A stretch of DNA of 64,000 nt from an uncultured Collinsella sp. (GTDB lineage Bacteria; Actinomycetota; Coriobacteriia; Coriobacteriales; Coriobacteriaceae): assembly GCA_938005465.1 (NCBI GenBank), contig CALLNU010000033.1, forward strand, positions 118,978 to 182,977, given 5' to 3'. The translations under genes and the position numbers were made by a program. The first letter of the stretch is position 1, and each line of letters starts with the position of its first letter. Positions 62,305 through 64,000 of the stretch are shown piece after piece. Below the pieces are notes generated by a model that saw nothing but the letters and a program-made list of their open reading frames with translations, had not been told where the DNA came from and ran no database searches.

Positions 62305-62333
62305 AACCGGCAGCAAACAACCGCAATGCCAAG

Positions 62334-62369
62334 AAAACGGGGGCGCAGGACAACCTGCGCCCCCGTTTT
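62334..62369 (+). terminator. terminator of the MarR-ABC operon
   Basis: AAAACGGGGGCGCAGG-ACAA-CCTGCGCCCCCGTTTT, perfect 16-bp stem with T-run. Confidence 0.92.
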
Positions 62370-62425
62370 TGTTCTACGGCCCTCGAACCGCCTCCCCTGG
62401 GACCTGATTGACAGCCCCTTCGAGG

Positions 62426-62663
62426 CCCTGTGGGCAAAAAATGGCAAATATGAGTACTGTTACCTTTTTAGTATCAGCAAAAACAGCCTCAAACGACCTC
62501 CTTGCGGCCTCTATACGCCTTCAAATTAATCAAAACGCCCGTTAGCGGGCTTCTGCGTGGCAATGTTAATGAACATATTTTTCACTTTGTCTATTATCTT
62601 GCTAGACCGATATGCTACTAGATTAGCAACCGTACTCATATTTGACATTTTTTGCCCACAGGG
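62426..62663. repeat. inverted 38-bp repeats enclosing a non-coding AT-rich segment
   Basis: 62426-62463 (starting CCCTGTGGGCAAAAAATGGC) has its reverse complement at 62626-62663 with 3 mismatches. The 162 nt inside include GCCCGTTAGCGGGC and are AT-rich; no gene was recognised. Resembles a non-autonomous element. Confidence 0.75.
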
Positions 62664-62745
62664 TGTTTCCTGGGGAACCGACAATAGCCTTAGGGTCCCG
62701 CGCGACGCCACTCCCTCCCGGTATCCGCCGACGTTCCCCCATATA

Positions 62746-62783
62746 AAACCTGCCAAAATAAACCTGTCCCTTTTGGCAGGTTT
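62746..62783. repeat. hairpin with CCTGTCCC loop (GGGACAGG family)
   Basis: AAACCTGCCAAAA and TTTTGGCAGGTTT pair perfectly around TAAACCTGTCCC. Almost identical to 22604-22638; lies just upstream of the DAHP synthase promoter. Confidence 0.85.
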
Positions 62784-62798
62784 CGGGGTGGCGAGGGG

Positions 62799-62827
62799 TT
62801 GCACTTTAGCGTGCGACAGCGGATAAT
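62799..62827 (+). promoter_or_regulatory. promoter of DAHP synthase
   Basis: TTGCAC (62799-62804) and GATAAT (62822-62827), 17-bp spacing, 54 nt before the ATG at 62882. Confidence 0.65.
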
Positions 62828-62881
62828 GCCGAACACTCGACAAAACGCTTATTGCTCTTTCTATAGATTGAGGAGGCCCTT

Positions 62882-63913
62882 ATGGCCATGGAATTCAAAC
62901 GCAAGTTGCCAATCCCCATGGAGATCCGCGAGGAAATGCCGCTTTCCGCCGAGCTTACCGCCAAAAAGCAGGCATTCGACGCCGAGGTCGCCAAGGTCTT
63001 TACCGGCGAGGACGCGCGCAAGGTGCTCATCATCGGCCCGTGCTCTGCCGACCGCGAGGATTCGGTGCTTGAGTACATGAACCGACTGGCCAAGACCGCC
63101 GAGGAGGTCAAAGACAAACTCATCATTATTCCGCGCGTCTACACCAACAAGCCGCGCACCAAGGGCACCGGCTACAAGGGTCTGCTGCACAACCCCGACC
63201 CCGAGGCGCCCGATGACCTGCTCGAAGGCGTTAAGGCCATCCGCCACATGCACCTGCGCGTTATTGAGGAAACGGGCTTCTTCACCGCCGACGAGATGCT
63301 CTATCCGTCCAACTACCAGTACCTCGTTGACCTGCTGAGCTATGTTGCCGTGGGCGCGCGCTCGGTCGAAAACCAGGAGCATCGCCTGGTATCGAGCGGC
63401 ATTTCGGTGCCCGTGGGCATGAAGAACCCCACCGCCGGTTCCACCACCGTCATGCTCAACTCCATTTACGCCGCTCAGGCGCACCAGAGCTTCATCTTCC
63501 GCAACTGGGAGGTCGAATGCGACGGCAATCCGCTCGCGCACGCCGTTATGCGTGGTTACATCGGTCTCGATGGGCGCACCTACCCCAACTACCACTACGA
63601 GCACCTGGAGCGCCTGGCCGAGCGCTATACCGAGCATGCCGGTTACGCCAACCCGGCGGCGGTCATCGACTGCAACCACGACAACTCGGGCAAGCGTCCG
63701 CTGGAGCAGTACCGCATTTGCAAAGAGGTGCTCGACAGCTGCCGCCGCAACGAGTCCATCTCCAAGCTGGTCAAGGGCTTTATGATCGAGTCCTACCTGG
63801 AGGACGGCAACCAGCCGGTCGATGGCGGCGTCTTTGGCAAGTCGATCACCGACCCATGCCTGGGCTGGGAAAAGACCGACTACCTCATCCACGAGATCGC
63901 GGAGCGGGTGTAG
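62882..63913 (+). CDS. class I 3-deoxy-7-phosphoheptulonate (DAHP) synthase
   Basis: A 343-residue class I (AroFGH-type) DAHP synthase, first step of the shikimate pathway from phosphoenolpyruvate and erythrose-4-phosphate. Seen: IIGPCSADRED (metal-binding Cys), PRVYTNKPRTKGTGYKG (PEP/E4P Arg-Lys), GARSVENQEHR, GMKNPTAGS, DCNHDNSGK (His/Asp metal ligands) and GFMIESYLEDGNQ (Glu ligand), DPCLGW. The feedback-inhibiting amino acid cannot be told. RBS GAGGAGG. The family 2 palindromic element begins at its stop codon. Confidence 0.95.
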   Translation: MAMEFKRKLPIPMEIREEMPLSAELTAKKQAFDAEVAKVFTGEDARKVLIIGPCSADREDSVLEYMNRLAKTAEEVKDKLIIIPRVYTNKPRTKGTGYKGLLHNPDPEAPDDLLEGVKAIRHMHLRVIEETGFFTADEMLYPSNYQYLVDLLSYVAVGARSVENQEHRLVSSGISVPVGMKNPTAGSTTVMLNSIYAAQAHQSFIFRNWEVECDGNPLAHAVMRGYIGLDGRTYPNYHYEHLERLAERYTEHAGYANPAAVIDCNHDNSGKRPLEQYRICKEVLDSCRRNESISKLVKGFMIESYLEDGNQPVDGGVFGKSITDPCLGWEKTDYLIHEIAERV

Positions 63914-64000
63914 GTTACGGCGTTTTACCAAACGCCGTAACCGGCCGACGCTGCGCGGGTCGCATTTGGACAATCTGACGTTCAACTTCAAGGGCGCGAC
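63913..64000 (+). repeat. nested-palindrome 3' element, family 2, copy b (cut by window end)
   Basis: A perfect hairpin GGTTACGGCGTTT-TACC-AAACGCCGTAACC (63913-63942) starts at the last base of the stop codon, then CGACGCTGCG and CAATCTGACGTTCAA (63971-63985), as in 23596-23734. The second half lies beyond the window. Confidence 0.8.

Overview
The window looks like a chromosomal segment of a high-GC Gram-positive gut anaerobe of the Coriobacteriia, most likely Collinsella or a close relative. This is an inference from gene content and style: a mixed-acid fermenter with pyruvate formate-lyase, sucrose PTS and GH32 enzymes, a SEC-C-tagged methionine aminopeptidase, a tandem BadF-type activase, and very GC-rich genes separated by palindrome-rich spacers. 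No rRNA, tRNA, CRISPR array or complete transposase gene was recognised.

Layout. 1-6.7 kb: a large 2-hydroxyacyl-CoA dehydratase activase (cut by the window edge) with its TetR regulator, a palindrome-rich spacer with a possible 41-residue toxin-like peptide, a Cof-type HAD phosphatase, a glnB remnant, a CmpB-like membrane protein and an HD protein. 6.9-13.4 kb: a DXS-like enzyme and a polar amino-acid ABC importer with a C26 peptidase. 13.5-17 kb: an AT-richer island with an ABC exporter whose ATPase is frameshifted, plus an XRE/DUF2975 pair. 17.2-19.5 kb: an HPt protein and a GGDEF-REC-HD-GYP protein. 19.7-28 kb: housekeeping enzymes (hydrolase, radical SAM, methionine aminopeptidase, D-2-hydroxyacid dehydrogenase, M18 aminopeptidase, an Ntn-type amidase, phosphofructokinase). 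28.4-32.8 kb: a MacB/FtsX-type ABC system and a GyrI-like protein behind a LexA-type box. 33-33.6 kb: broken Abi_2 and chloride-channel fragments. 33.8-40 kb: ogt, then asd, lysC, thrC and thrB (aspartate to threonine). 40.3-41.8 kb: a DUF3990/HTH toxin-antitoxin candidate. 41.8-46.5 kb: engB, mtnN, a beta-lactamase-fold hydrolase, pflA and degV. 46.7-52.4 kb: a LacI-controlled sucrose/fructan operon. 52.6-55 kb: pyruvate formate-lyase split into a 683-residue core and an 83-residue glycyl-radical subunit. 55.5-62.3 kb: a KdgT-type permease with an SDR dehydrogenase, then a MarR-controlled heterodimeric ABC exporter. 62.9-63.9 kb: DAHP synthase.

The metabolic theme is sugar fermentation (sucrose uptake and cleavage, phosphofructokinase, PFL with its activase) feeding amino-acid biosynthesis (aspartate family, DAHP synthase).

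The most striking signal is non-coding. Four elements of about 125 bp (27940-28058, 34628-34757, 40084-40208, 52509-52630) share one architecture: a 27-29 bp outer stem, a fixed 12-nt segment GTCCTCGGACAT, an inner stem with a T bulge and a TTC loop, a second fixed segment GTCCTGCGGAAA, and the closing outer strand. Stem sequences are largely unrelated between copies but self-complementary, whereas the two internal segments are conserved. All four lie 12-26 nt downstream of a stop codon in the same orientation relative to the upstream gene (pfkA, asd, thrB, the PFL radical subunit). Two other nested-palindrome families occupy the 3' sides of ddh-like, aroF-like and thrC. Several further hairpin families (a GGGACAG loop family; long AGTTGCGGTG inverted repeats; a triple hairpin at 8.7-8.9 kb; alternating arms at 33.6 kb) fill other spacers.
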